Source: Lewinella sp. W8 (lineage in GTDB: Bacteria; Bacteroidota; Bacteroidia; Chitinophagales; Saprospiraceae). Taken from it: a stretch of 64,000 nucleotides of DNA. The stretch spans positions 124,001 to 188,000 of the forward strand of contig NZ_SNAQ03000001.1 of assembly GCF_004375085.3 (NCBI RefSeq), read 5' to 3'. Every line of letters begins with the position of its first letter. The stretch's first letter is position 1. Shown piece by piece: positions 8,607 to 17,433 of this stretch. The notes beneath the pieces were generated by a model. The model did not search any database and had not been told where the DNA came from. It worked only from the letters and a program-made list of their open reading frames with translations. The translations under genes were made by a program, and so were the position numbers.

Positions 8607-8655
8607 GTCGGAAGCCATTTAACTTAGCTGCGCTTTCTTGAAATAGGCTTCCGAC
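8607..8655. repeat. 10-bp inverted repeat
   Basis: GTCGGAAGCC at 8607-8616 is exactly complementary to GGCTTCCGAC at 8646-8655, with a 29-nt spacer. It lies about 90 bp beyond the nested palindrome. Confidence 0.6.
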
Positions 8656-8832
8656 AACAATTAACCCTTGTCCGAACACTACAGGACATTCCACCTATTG
8701 CTATCGGGGTAGCTATTCACCTTCTCTAATCCATAGCCCTACCCATAATTTATGCACCTGCGTCCGCGCCCTCATGCTCCGCCGGGGGTAACGCTAAACA
8801 ACTACACCCGCATGAAGTACCCTAAACGCAGC

Positions 8833-8863
8833 AAGCCCGACCACCGTGAAGATGATCGGGCTT
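8833..8863 (-). terminator. Hairpin downstream of rplS
   Basis: AAGCCCGA (8833-8840) pairs with TCGGGCTT (8856-8863). It lies 26 nt after the rplS stop codon. There is no clear T-run on the minus strand, so termination efficiency is uncertain. Confidence 0.5.
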
Positions 8864-8888
8864 ACCGATTAGCCAATGAACGTGGCGT

Positions 8889-9236
8889 TTAGATACGACG
8901 CTCCTTGATGCGAGCTTTCTTACCAACCCGGTCGCGGAGGTAGAAAAGACGGCTGCGGCGAACCTTACCGTGCTTGATTACCTTGATGCTGTCGATGTTG
9001 GGAGAGGAGATGGGGAAGATACGCTCTACGCCAACACCGTTGGACATTTTGCGCACCGTGAAGGTCTTGGTCAGGCCCTCACCCTTGATCTGGATCACGT
9101 CACCACGGAAAGACTGAATCCGTGACTTGTCTCCTTCAATAATTTTATAGTCGACGACTACGGTGTCGCCGGCGCGGAAGTCAGGGAAGTCCTGCTTCTG
9201 CGTAACTTGCTCGTGTACGAAAGAAATAGCGTCCAT
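8889..9236 (-). CDS. rplS: 50S ribosomal protein L19 (bL19)
   Basis: 115 residues, the normal length for bL19. The start [20 protein letters not shown] and the core [20 protein letters not shown], then [20 protein letters not shown], are the typical SH3-like fold of the family, and the end [13 protein letters not shown] is the usual basic tail. It binds 23S rRNA near the 30S interface. The ATG at 9236 is chosen because the upstream extension does not resemble L19. Here rplS is monocistronic rather than linked to rpsP-trmD, and is divergent from the histidine kinase gene. Confidence 0.95.
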   Translation of the reverse strand: MDAISFVHEQVTQKQDFPDFRAGDTVVVDYKIIEGDKSRIQSFRGDVIQIKGEGLTKTFTVRKMSNGVGVERIFPISSPNIDSIKVIKHGKVRRSRLFYLRDRVGKKARIKERRI

Positions 9237-9433
9237 GGCTAGATATTTTTTAGACCGCTGCTTGCGGCCCGCAAAGGTAATGCTTAAAATTTGATTTAAC
9301 AAGGAATAATTTTCCAGACGCGCTTCTTTTCTTTGGGGCCCCTCCATGAATTCCGGTAGAACGGCAATTCCCCCGCTTTCGTAGAGCTTTTTCGGCCCCG
9401 AAAGCGTAATTTTTGGCACAATAACGTCTCGCC

Positions 9434-11407
9434 ATGGTGCACGATAGGGTGATTTTTGGTGGCCATTCCATGGCCTGCTGCTGGTTCTTGTTGGTGCTGG
9501 TGATGATAAACTTACCGCTCCTGGCACAAAAGGACAGCCTGCTCGCGGTGGCCAGTACCCGACCGGTGACGGAAGCGGACACGGCGGACTTGAACGCCCT
9601 CTACGAACTGGCGAAGCTCGAGCTGCGTAATGACCCCAACATCTCCCTGACCCACGCCCGGGAACTGGCCCTGCGGGCCGGGGCCCGCAACAATCCCGAA
9701 TGGGAAGCGCTGGGCTACCGCACCACTGGAACCATTTACTGGCTGACCTCGGTGTTCGACTCCAGTTACCGTTACAACAATCTGGCGCTGCAGGCCCTGG
9801 GCGACCCCGCCGACTACCCCCGGGTGGGGGTGGGGGTTCTCGTTAACCTGGGGGCCTACCAGATGGTACACACTGATTACGACGCGGCCATTCTCCATTT
9901 CGGGGAGGCCTACCGCATTGCCGAAGAAAGTGGCTACGATCGTGACGTGCCGAAAATTCTCAACAACCTGGGAGTCCTTTACCGGCGGGTAGAACAGCCG
10001 CTGGCGGCCAAGCGGGCCTACGAAGCCGCCATGCGACTGAAGAAAGCGGACAATGACAGCCTGGGCATGGCCGCTACGCTGTCCAATCTCGGTAAGGTGA
10101 AAATGGAAACCGGCGACGCCCAGGGCGCCTTCAAGGATCTCCAGCAATCCCGTAACCTCTACCTCGCCCTCGACCGCCCGGAAGAACTCCCGCTGCTGGA
10201 CCTTTTCCTCGGCGTGGCCTACTATAACCTCGATGATTTTCCGCGGGCCCGTACGATCATTGAATCCGTACTCCGCGACGACGCCGAGATCATGGACCCC
10301 CGATCCCGGGCTTACGCCTTCCTGGCCCTTGGCGACATCTACCGGGAGGACGGTGATTATGCGGACGCGCTGAACATACTTGACCGGGGCCGGATGATCG
10401 CCGATTCGATGAACCTGCTGTCCGTGCGGACGGACTTCGACCGGGTCATCGGAGAAACTCACCTGGCCACGGGCAACGCCCAGCAGGCGAGCGTCCACTA
10501 CGCTGCCTTCGCTTCCCAGATCGACAGCGTGCACCTCCGGGAGCGCCTCGACGAAGAAATGGACATCGCCGAAAGGTTTCAGCGACAGCTGCAGGAAGCG
10601 GAAATTGAGCGCCAGGAACTGGTCATTGAGCAACAACGACAGCGGACCACCCTGATGGGATTGGGCATGGCCCTGCTGGCGGCCCTGAGTATGGGGGGAT
10701 ATTTCCTTTTCCGGTTCCGGCTCCGCTATCAGGAAAGCGAGGCCCTTCGGGTGGAAACCGAACGGATCGCCGAAATTCAGGGGCTGAAACAGGCGGCGGA
10801 ACTCTCCAGTCTGCGTTCCATGATCGAGGGGCAGGAGGCCGAGCGCCGGCGGGTAGCCAAAGACCTGCACGACGGGCTCGGTGGCCTTTTGGCCACCGTG
10901 AAGGCACATTTCTCCCGGGAGTCGGCACCGGACTCGGAAGCCAACACCCTTCTGGACCGCGCCTGCACCGAGGTACGCCGCATCGCCCATAACCTGATGC
11001 CCCAGACGCTGGCGCTTTCCGGACTCTCGGGCTCCATCGAAGACATTGCGGCCCAGTTGCGGCAGCAGGGACTGAAGACGGAACTCGAGATCATCGGTCA
11101 GCCGGATTTACGGCTCGACGCCTCCGCCCAGGAGATGCTGTTGCGGATCGTGCAGGAGCTGACCCACAACGTGGTGAAACACGCCGCAGCCGAACGGGTA
11201 TTCATTCAGTTGCTGGATCAGCCGAACCAACTCTTGCTGACGGTGGAGGATGACGGCATCGGCTTCGATCCGAAAAAAGTAAGCGACGAGGGTAAGGGCC
11301 TGGGGCAAAATAGTATACAAAGTAGGGTGGCTTACTTGAAGGGGGACATTCAGTATGATTCGAGCCCCGGCCACGGGACTACCGTTACGCTAAGCTTACC
11401 ACTATGA
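9434..11407 (+). CDS. TPR-containing sensor histidine kinase (HisKA_3 type)
   Basis: 657 residues. A signal peptide (hydrophobic [20 protein letters not shown]) begins either at ATG 9434 or at ATG 9470. Residues about 40-370 form TPR repeats in the periplasm, as in many Bacteroidota sensors. A membrane helix ([20 protein letters not shown]) near residue 410 is followed by a coiled segment. The HisKA_3 dimerisation helix [20 protein letters not shown] carries the phospho-accepting His near residue 479. The HATPase domain shows [10 protein letters not shown] (N box), DDGIGFD (G1) and GKGLGQNSI (G2). It overlaps the response regulator gene by 4 nt (ATGA), so the two are translationally coupled and form one two-component system. 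The signal sensed is unknown. Confidence 0.92.
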   Translation: MVHDRVIFGGHSMACCWFLLVLVMINLPLLAQKDSLLAVASTRPVTEADTADLNALYELAKLELRNDPNISLTHARELALRAGARNNPEWEALGYRTTGTIYWLTSVFDSSYRYNNLALQALGDPADYPRVGVGVLVNLGAYQMVHTDYDAAILHFGEAYRIAEESGYDRDVPKILNNLGVLYRRVEQPLAAKRAYEAAMRLKKADNDSLGMAATLSNLGKVKMETGDAQGAFKDLQQSRNLYLALDRPEELPLLDLFLGVAYYNLDDFPRARTIIESVLRDDAEIMDPRSRAYAFLALGDIYREDGDYADALNILDRGRMIADSMNLLSVRTDFDRVIGETHLATGNAQQASVHYAAFASQIDSVHLRERLDEEMDIAERFQRQLQEAEIERQELVIEQQRQRTTLMGLGMALLAALSMGGYFLFRFRLRYQESEALRVETERIAEIQGLKQAAELSSLRSMIEGQEAERRRVAKDLHDGLGGLLATVKAHFSRESAPDSEANTLLDRACTEVRRIAHNLMPQTLALSGLSGSIEDIAAQLRQQGLKTELEIIGQPDLRLDASAQEMLLRIVQELTHNVVKHAAAERVFIQLLDQPNQLLLTVEDDGIGFDPKKVSDEGKGLGQNSIQSRVAYLKGDIQYDSSPGHGTTVTLSLPL

Positions 11408-12045
11408 CACACCTGGCAATTGTTGACGATCATTCCCTGGTGCTACAGGGCCTGGAACTGATGTTGAAGGACGAGCCGGACATTGAACTGGTCGGACTCT
11501 TCAACGGAGGGGACCAGTTACTCTGCGCCCTGGAAAGCGGCCCCCCGATTGACACGGTGTTGATGGATATCCACATGCCGGACACCAACGGCGTGGAGTT
11601 GTGCAAGCGGGTCAAGCGGGCGTACCCGAAGGTGTCCGTCATCGGACTGTCGATGGTCAGTGAGATCAGCATGGTGCGGCTGATGATCAAGAACGGGGCC
11701 AGTGGTTACCTGCACAAAAATGCCGGTAAGGATGAAGTCCTGATGGCCATTCAGCAGGTTGGCAAGGGCCGGAAGTTTTTCAGTGAAGCCATCAGTGAAT
11801 TACTACTGGAGGGCAGCGCGGGGGAGAAGAGCACCCGCAAAAGTCCCTTCCCACGCCTGAGTCGCCGGGAGAAGGAAGTCCTCCAGCTCATCGTCGATGA
11901 ATACACCACCCAGGAGATCGCCGACAAACTCTTCATCAGCTTCGGCACGGTTGAAACCCACCGGAGAAACATCCTGTCAAAACTGGGGGCCCGCAACACG
12001 GCCGGCCTGGTGCGCATCGCGCTGGAGTACCGTTTACTGGATTAG
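11404..12045 (+). CDS. NarL/FixJ-type response regulator
   Basis: 213 residues, standard length. Receiver domain: acidic pair DDH near residue 8, phospho-acceptor Asp55 in VLMDIHMPD, the Ser in GLSMVS and Lys in YLHKNAG. The C-terminal LuxR/GerE helix-turn-helix spans about 148-210 (LSRREKEVLQLIVDEYTTQE, then ADKLFISFGTVETHRRNILS). It is cotranscribed and coupled with the TPR histidine kinase and is its obvious cognate partner. Target genes cannot be read from the window. Confidence 0.94.
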   Translation: MTHLAIVDDHSLVLQGLELMLKDEPDIELVGLFNGGDQLLCALESGPPIDTVLMDIHMPDTNGVELCKRVKRAYPKVSVIGLSMVSEISMVRLMIKNGASGYLHKNAGKDEVLMAIQQVGKGRKFFSEAISELLLEGSAGEKSTRKSPFPRLSRREKEVLQLIVDEYTTQEIADKLFISFGTVETHRRNILSKLGARNTAGLVRIALEYRLLD

Positions 12046-12170
12046 TGGTGGCCCCGGAGGGGTCTTCCTCCCCGAGCGAGGTCTGCAGACAATGCGCAGC
12101 ATTGGCCAGGGCCTCGCGGAGTTTACCCGGGATGCAGAGCGTAATGGTAAGCGGATACTTTGGCCGCCGC

Positions 12171-13580
12171 CTACAGAAAGATCGTCCCCCAGAAATACCC
12201 AAACACCGTCACCGCAATGGCCACAAAGTTCACCCAGTCGTTGGTCATCCAGTTAAGGCCGGAAATCTTGGTGCCACCTTCCGGGCGTACGTCGCTAAGG
12301 GCCCCCGTTTCCGGATGCCGATAGGTGGGCTGCAGCAGGGCCCCGAGCACGCTGTCGAGGAGCATCCCCAAAAAACCCACCAGGGTGAACAGCGCTACGT
12401 TGCCCCAATCCATGCCGGTCATCCAGCTACCGCAGAGCGCGATGAAGCCCGCCCCCGCCAGTCCCGCCAGTGTCCCCGCCAAACTGACCCCACCACTCAG
12501 CCCCGGCGGCACCCGCCGCCAGCGTAGCAGGTCATAGGTCGGTTGCCGGAAATATTGGCCCAGTTCGCTGCTCCAGGTATCGGCGGTGGCCACGGCCATG
12601 GCGCAAAGTAGCATGGGCTCCGGCGGTGTTCGGGCAAAAATGAAAATCACTCCGGAGAAGAGCTGGACTTTCATTGCCCAGTACCCATACACCGCCCCAT
12701 TACTGAACACCTGCATCGCGTCCCGCGGCTGGGCGTGCTTGTGGTCACCGGCGGCGGACTGGGAGGGAAAGAACTTCCCGATAAGGCTGCTGCTGCCCAA
12801 AAACAGCACCAGCGGCAGCAGCCACAGCGGTCCCATACTCAGGGTTACCGCGATACCGAGCAGCGCGGCCGCAGCCGCGCCCCCCCACGTCAGGCTTCCC
12901 CGGCGGACCATCCACCAGGCGAAGACCACCGCGGCAAGGCAGGTCACCAGTAGGGTTTGTTGCTGCCCGTTGACGTTCGCCACCGGCCCCAATAACCAGG
13001 CGGTGGCCAGGGGCACGAAGAGGTTATCCATTCCCCGGGAGCCGAGGGCTTCCGTCACGGCCAGCAGGCCGCCCGTCAGGAAAAGTCCTGGGGTAGGGGA
13101 CATCCCCCAGCAGAGGGCGAGCACCAGAAAGGAGCCCAGAAAGGCCAGGTTGCCCACCAGGGATTTTGGGTCCCCCGTCAGCGAATAGTTACTGCGCGCA
13201 AAGAGCTTCCCGAAGATGGTGGCCGCCGGGTCACAAAGGGCCAGGACCAGCATGCAGAAGGCGACGCGATCATCCGGCAAGGAAGATGTCAGTAGTAGCA
13301 AAAACGCCAGCGGAAACCACACGATCCCCCAGGCCTTACGCCCGCTTTCGTCCCGCATCAACTTGCCGGAGGCCACCAGTCCGATGAGGCCAATTTCCGC
13401 CCCGGCCACGATGAGGGTTAGCAACTCGCGATCAATCCAGCGGGCGGCCAGCCCGCAACTTCCCACGGCAATGATGTGCAGGAGTTTCCGACTGATCCAG
13501 TAAGGAATCCATTCCCGCCGCGCGGCGATTTCACAAAAAATGGTGGCAGTCAGCACCGTCAGGGCGAGGGGGAGCAACAA
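12171..13580 (-). CDS. Fused polyprenol/phytol kinase-like and DUF92 membrane protein
   Basis: 469 residues, almost all membrane helices. The N-terminal half (about 1-200) resembles the dolichol/phytol kinase-CdsA superfamily: the early SRKLLHI segment, and ALCDPAATIFGKLFARSNYS with the acidic CDPAAT motif used for CTP/metal binding. The C-terminal half (about 230-469) is DUF92/TMEM19-like: AVATADTWSSELGQYF, LSGGVSLAGTLAGL and the KISGLNWMTND end are characteristic. In plants the separate homologues VTE5 and VTE6 phosphorylate phytol in two steps. Fusion suggests, by inference, two successive phosphorylations of an isoprenoid alcohol. The start is a TTG at 13580; no ATG is available. Confidence 0.75.
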   Translation of the reverse strand: MLLPLALTVLTATIFCEIAARREWIPYWISRKLLHIIAVGSCGLAARWIDRELLTLIVAGAEIGLIGLVASGKLMRDESGRKAWGIVWFPLAFLLLLTSSLPDDRVAFCMLVLALCDPAATIFGKLFARSNYSLTGDPKSLVGNLAFLGSFLVLALCWGMSPTPGLFLTGGLLAVTEALGSRGMDNLFVPLATAWLLGPVANVNGQQQTLLVTCLAAVVFAWWMVRRGSLTWGGAAAAALLGIAVTLSMGPLWLLPLVLFLGSSSLIGKFFPSQSAAGDHKHAQPRDAMQVFSNGAVYGYWAMKVQLFSGVIFIFARTPPEPMLLCAMAVATADTWSSELGQYFRQPTYDLLRWRRVPPGLSGGVSLAGTLAGLAGAGFIALCGSWMTGMDWGNVALFTLVGFLGMLLDSVLGALLQPTYRHPETGALSDVRPEGGTKISGLNWMTNDWVNFVAIAVTVFGYFWGTIFL

Positions 13581-13675
13581 GGTGAGCCGGAGGTTTTTCG
13601 GAAGGTAAAAAAATTATCCCAACGGCAACACCACCTCAATTTCCAACCGCCCAAAACATTAACGAATCAACAGCC

Positions 13676-13750
13676 CAACAGACTAAAATACCAACAGACT
13701 AAAATACCAACAGACTAAAATACCAACAGTCTAAAATACCAACAGACTAT
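13676..13750. repeat. Tandem 16-bp repeat (about 5 copies)
   Basis: Units of CAACAGACTAAAATAC, nearly identical, sit between two genes and end 8 nt before the stop codon of the minus-strand gene at 13758. One copy has CAGTCT for CAGACT. Confidence 0.8.
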
Positions 13751-13757
13751 CATTCCC

Positions 13758-14447
13758 TTACTTCCTCGCCTTCGCGATCTTCTTCTGCTCGTTGTTGCTC
13801 TCGTAAATGCAGTACGCCTCGTACTTGGCCCGATCGGTCTCGGCCCAGATGTCCTTACCGATGTCGCAGACCTTAATCATTTCATCGTAGAGGATATTCC
13901 CGATGTCGATCCGGCTCTCCACGGCAATGTCGCGGTCGGCGATTTTGTCCTGCTGGATATTCATGGCCGTTTCAAAGCGTTGGCAAGCCTTCGCCAGTTT
14001 TTCGAGATGCCCCTCGTTGAGCCCGGTTTCCGCCAGGAAGTCCCACTGGGCGCGCGCTACGCGAATCACCCGTCGCCCACAGAAGAGCAGTTGGGCGTCC
14101 GTCATGTCCCCCATCTTGGCCGTACCGAATTTCCGGTAGCGTCCGGTCCGGTTACTGAACTTCATTCGCACCCGGGTCATGACCGAACGAATACCCGCCT
14201 TGACGGCCTCGGCGGCTTCGTATTTCTTGTCCGTCACCACCATCTGATCACCCAACAGCTCGTCGTCGTCGGGAACCTCCATGAAACGTTTGCAGCGATC
14301 GTGAAAACCCTTCAGCCGGTGGCCGTCATAATTGTAGGCTTTGAAGTGCGCCAGGTCCCGCTTCGCCAGGCGAATGGCGTCCATGCACATCTGGTACAGA
14401 TCTGCGTCCGGGAAGTTATACTTGCGGTTAACCTTTTGCTTTTTCAT
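13758..14447 (-). CDS. Conserved hypothetical protein, basic and helical
   Basis: 229 residues, mostly alpha-helical by composition and rich in Lys, Arg, Asp and Met. It has no signal peptide or membrane segment. It begins MKKQKVNRKYNFPDADLYQM and ends in a lysine-rich tail (EQKKIAKARK). No known motif is recognised. The high charge and absence of export signals suggest a cytoplasmic, possibly nucleic-acid-associated protein, which is only inference. Monocistronic, flanked on both sides by short tandem repeats. Confidence 0.65.
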   Translation of the reverse strand: MKKQKVNRKYNFPDADLYQMCMDAIRLAKRDLAHFKAYNYDGHRLKGFHDRCKRFMEVPDDDELLGDQMVVTDKKYEAAEAVKAGIRSVMTRVRMKFSNRTGRYRKFGTAKMGDMTDAQLLFCGRRVIRVARAQWDFLAETGLNEGHLEKLAKACQRFETAMNIQQDKIADRDIAVESRIDIGNILYDEMIKVCDIGKDIWAETDRAKYEAYCIYESNNEQKKIAKARK

Positions 14448-14524
14448 TGGTAATTCAGTAAGCTAATTAATGGTAAATGTAGGGTTTTTTAATACTTGAT
14501 ACAAACTGTTTTTCTTTGTTGGCC

Positions 14525-14690
14525 CCGCCGCGCTACCCGCTACCCTCCCTACCCGCTACCCGCTCCACCCTAAACCATTAAGCTCGCCCCGGCATTTAAT
14601 TTTCCCTACCTAGTCTACCCCCTACCATACTACCCCCTACCTTACTACCCACTACCGTACTACATTCCCTACCTTAGTGCACTAGGTAAC
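14525..14690. repeat. Degenerate CTACCC-rich repeats
   Basis: Words such as CTACCCGCTACCC and CTACCCCCTACC recur irregularly. Strong strand asymmetry (C/T/A on plus, almost no G) marks the region. It is upstream of both the hypothetical gene ending at 14447 and the exported protein gene at 14732. Confidence 0.6.
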
Positions 14691-14731
14691 CCCCTTCAAA
14701 CGTTTCTACTTTCCAATTAAGCCCCAAACGT

Positions 14732-16012
14732 ATGTCTGCTAGTAAACTCTCTTTTTTATTCCTGCTGTTGCTGGGTACCGCTGGTCTGCAGGCCTCCACG
14801 ATGCTCATCCCGATGGACGAGAGCCAGACGGATCACCTGAAGGCCTACGGCATCACTTACTGGGTCCTCGATAATAATGTAGATGCCTGGTGGCTGCTCA
14901 ATTACCGGGGCGGAAGCTTTGCCTTCCAGCATAGCCGGGCCTTTGAGCGAGAGTGCCTCACCCGGGGCGTGAAGTATGAGGTCATCCCGGACGCCAAGTT
15001 CAACGCCATCCTGGAACAGATCAACCACCCGGAGCAGAACATGGACGCCATGAAGCTCGAAAAGGCCCCGAAAATTGCGGTGTACACCCCCGAGTTTAAC
15101 TTCCGGGAGGGCACTAAGGTCCAGCCCTGGGACGACGCCGTTACGCTGGTCCTCACCTACGCGGAAATCCCCTACGAAACGATCTACGATACGGAGGTTC
15201 TCAACGATCAACTGGCGCAGTACGAGTGGCTCCACCTGCACCACGAAGACTTTACCGGACAGTTCGGGCGCTTCTACCGCAGCTTCCACACTGCCTCCTG
15301 GTACCGCCGGCAGGTGGCCTATCAGGAAGAACTGGCCGCCGCCAACGGCTACGAAAAGGTGAGCCAACTCAAGCTGGCCGTGGTCAAAAAGGTCCGGGAA
15401 TACGTCGGTGGCGGTGGCTTCATGTTCGCCATGTGCTCGGCCACCGATAGCTACGACATCGCCCTGGCGGCGGAGGGCGTAGACATCTGTGCACCCTACT
15501 ACGACGGAGATCCCATCGACCCCAACGCCCAGAGCAAGCTGGATTACTCCAAAACCTTTGCCTTCGAGAACTTCCAGCTACAGCGGAATCCCCTCGAGTA
15601 CGAGTTCAGCAGCATCGACCACAATCCCCGCCGGGTGGCCCAGAACGAAGATTACTTCACCCTCTTTGAGTTCAGCGCGAAGTGGGACCCCGTCCCCACC
15701 ATGCTGACCCAAAACCACACCCGGACGGTGAAGGGCTTCATGGGGCAAACGACCGCCTTCCGTAACGAGCACATCAAATCCGACGTGCTGGTGCTGGGCG
15801 AAACCAAACCGGCCGACGAAGCCCGTTACCTGCACGGTAATTTCGGCGAAGGCTTCTTCTCCTTCTACGCCGGACACGACCCGGCCGACTACCGTCACCT
15901 GGTCAATGATCCCGAGACGGACCTGAGTCTCCACCCCAACAGCCCCGGCTACCGCCTCATCCTGAACAACATCCTCTTCCCCGCCGCCAAAAAGAAGAAG
16001 CGGAAGACCTAG
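14732..16012 (+). CDS. Exported protein with glutamine-amidotransferase-like region (often labelled asparagine synthetase B)
   Basis: 426 residues with a signal peptide (KLSFLFLLLLGTAGLQAS). The central part contains GGGGFMFAMCSATDSYDIAL near residues 228-247, which looks like the nucleophile-elbow region of class I amidotransferase-like folds; whether the Cys is catalytic is unknown. From memory, relatives in Bacteroidota databases carry the name asparagine synthetase B, but no synthetase ATP-binding domain is present and export makes that role unlikely. A basic tail KKKKRKT ends the protein. Best described as a periplasmic or outer-membrane-associated protein of unknown function. Confidence 0.7.
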   Translation: MSASKLSFLFLLLLGTAGLQASTMLIPMDESQTDHLKAYGITYWVLDNNVDAWWLLNYRGGSFAFQHSRAFERECLTRGVKYEVIPDAKFNAILEQINHPEQNMDAMKLEKAPKIAVYTPEFNFREGTKVQPWDDAVTLVLTYAEIPYETIYDTEVLNDQLAQYEWLHLHHEDFTGQFGRFYRSFHTASWYRRQVAYQEELAAANGYEKVSQLKLAVVKKVREYVGGGGFMFAMCSATDSYDIALAAEGVDICAPYYDGDPIDPNAQSKLDYSKTFAFENFQLQRNPLEYEFSSIDHNPRRVAQNEDYFTLFEFSAKWDPVPTMLTQNHTRTVKGFMGQTTAFRNEHIKSDVLVLGETKPADEARYLHGNFGEGFFSFYAGHDPADYRHLVNDPETDLSLHPNSPGYRLILNNILFPAAKKKKRKT

Positions 16013-16221
16013 GCCCGGCAGAGTGGATTTTCCCATAAAGAAAGGACACCCGGCTTTCTGGTGGAACGGCCTCATTAGGGCCTTGGTCCGTTAAACAGGA
16101 TCTCGTGTTGCGGTCACCCGACTCGGGCCAAACGGCCGGAGATGCGGTGGCGCCGACGGGGATTTTGGAGGGTTAGCGATTTTCTTCGGTAACTCGAATT
16201 GTCATACCCGCGCCAACCCAC

Positions 16222-16229
16222 TATTTTCG
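16222..16229 (+). promoter_or_regulatory. -7 element TATTTTCG just before the MscS start codon
   Basis: TATTTTCG resembles the Bacteroidota -7 box and ends 4 nt before the ATG at 16234. Transcription would start at about the ATG, giving a leaderless mRNA. Confidence 0.45.
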
Positions 16230-16233
16230 CGGC

Positions 16234-17061
16234 ATGGATACGGAAACGCTACAGGGCTATCTGAAGACGGCCGGTGATATGGTCATCGAATATGCCCCCA
16301 AGGTTGCGGGGGCAATCATCATCATGCTGGTTGGTGTTCGCATCATCAATCGACTAGTGCGGATCACGGTCAAGGCCATGCAGGACCGGGGAATCGGCGC
16401 CGAGCTGACGCCCTTCCTGGGCTCCATCGTGGGCATCGGCCTCAAAATCCTGTTGTTCTTTACGGTAGCGGGGGTGCTGGGCATCGACGTCGCCTCTTTC
16501 GTGGCCGTACTCGCTGCCGCCGGCTTTGCCGTTGGCCTTGCTCTGCAGGGAAGCCTGAGCAATTTTGCGGCGGGCATCATCATCATTCTCTTCCGTCCCT
16601 ACAAGGTGGGCGACTGGATTCAGGTACCGGATGAATTCTTCGGCCAGGTTGAGGAAATTCAGATTTTCAATACCATCCTCGTGACTCCCGGCAAGAAAAC
16701 CCTGATCGTCCCCAACGGCGAGGTGATCAATGGCGTGGTCACCAACTTCAGTCAGCAGGGCCACATTCGCCTGGAGCTGAGCATTCTCATGGCCTACGAG
16801 GAGAGCTTCCCCAAGCTGAAGCAAATTATCCTGAACGCGCTGGAAGGTGTGCCCGAAATCCACCACGATCCGGCTCCCGAAGTGGGTATTGAATCCTACG
16901 ATACCCACAACATCGTGGTCGCCATCCGGCCCTACGTGGACCCCAATAACTACTGGGCGGCCACCTTTGCCGTTAACGAGCGGGTGAAGTCCGCCCTGTC
17001 CGCCCACAACGTCAAAATGGCCTACTCCGAGGGGGTGGAGCTGGGCACCATCGGGGAGTAG
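16234..17061 (+). CDS. Small-conductance mechanosensitive channel (MscS family)
   Basis: 275 residues, close to E. coli MscS (286). Three N-terminal membrane helices are visible; the third is the pore helix, with Ala/Gly packing in AAAGFAVGLALQGSLSNFAA. The beta domain follows (RPYKVGDWIQV) with the family signature LVTPGKKTLIVPNGEVINGV. The C-terminal alpha/beta domain completes the cytoplasmic vestibule. It should open on membrane tension to release solutes during hypo-osmotic shock. Monocistronic, convergent with the small zinc-ribbon gene 5 nt away. Confidence 0.93.
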   Translation: MDTETLQGYLKTAGDMVIEYAPKVAGAIIIMLVGVRIINRLVRITVKAMQDRGIGAELTPFLGSIVGIGLKILLFFTVAGVLGIDVASFVAVLAAAGFAVGLALQGSLSNFAAGIIIILFRPYKVGDWIQVPDEFFGQVEEIQIFNTILVTPGKKTLIVPNGEVINGVVTNFSQQGHIRLELSILMAYEESFPKLKQIILNALEGVPEIHHDPAPEVGIESYDTHNIVVAIRPYVDPNNYWAATFAVNERVKSALSAHNVKMAYSEGVELGTIGE

Positions 17062-17066
17062 CCGGC

Positions 17067-17267
17067 CTACTTTTTGGGCAGTACCTGCTGACAAAAGGGG
17101 CAGTGCGTGGCCCCGGGCTTCTCTTCGGCGAGTTCCTTGCCGCTGACCAGTCGACCGATTTTGCCGAGGGTCGTAAACAGCCGCCGCACTTTGTCGCCTA
17201 CGGCCATACTTTGCCGGCAACGGGGACAGCGTTCCGGCCACAGGTAGTCTTTAATTGGGTATAGCAT
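17067..17267 (-). CDS. Small double-CxxC zinc-ribbon protein
   Basis: 66 residues. Two Cys pairs (CPRC at residues 14-17 and CPFC at about 56-59) flank a basic helical centre, the layout of a zinc ribbon. No signal or membrane segment. The ATG at 17267 gives MLYPIKDYLWPERCPRCRQS. Function unknown; perhaps a nucleic-acid or protein contact module. Its stop codon nearly abuts that of the MscS gene on the other strand. Confidence 0.65.
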   Translation of the reverse strand: MLYPIKDYLWPERCPRCRQSMAVGDKVRRLFTTLGKIGRLVSGKELAEEKPGATHCPFCQQVLPKK

Positions 17268-17341
17268 ACGGGAAAGATAGGGCTAGCGAAAGATTGATGC
17301 CGGCTACGCGGTGTTGGACCGTGGGTATTGGAAAAAAGCAA

Positions 17342-17404
17342 CGGGGCGCGAACGCAGGTGCCGGGCTCCTTCCGGAAGAGCTGTGCACCTGCGCTCGCGC
17401 CCCG
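17342..17404. repeat. Long hairpin made of two inverted GCAGGTGC-family copies
   Basis: 17342-17361 and 17385-17404 are complementary at 19 of 20 positions (CGGGGCGCG, A or G, then CGCAGGTGC), with a 23-nt loop. It lies 30 nt beyond the end of the minus-strand barrel gene (17434), so it may act as its transcription barrier, although no T-run follows. Confidence 0.8.
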
Positions 17405-17433
17405 ATGGTGATCGGACCAGAAAAGCTTCCGGC

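Larger units (their letters stand above)
8341..8832. other. Intergenic region rich in inverted repeats
   Basis: No credible gene. It contains a nested palindrome (8390-8517), a second inverted repeat (8607-8655) and one GCAGGTGC family copy at 8754-8773 in minus orientation. The promoter of the oxidoreductase gene should lie in the first 100 bases. Confidence 0.6.

Noticed and set aside
8379..8627. An 82-codon plus-strand frame upstream of rplS.
   Set aside because: It spans the nested palindrome and inverted repeat, and its composition is unlike neighbouring genes; the frame is explained by the repeats.
13676..13750. Possible CRISPR array.
   Set aside because: Units of 16 bp follow one another without spacers, so it is a simple tandem repeat. 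No cas genes are present.
14732..16012. Name asparagine synthetase B for the exported 426-residue protein.
   Set aside because: No N-terminal glutaminase Cys2 and no ATP-pyrophosphatase motif are visible, and the protein has a signal peptide.
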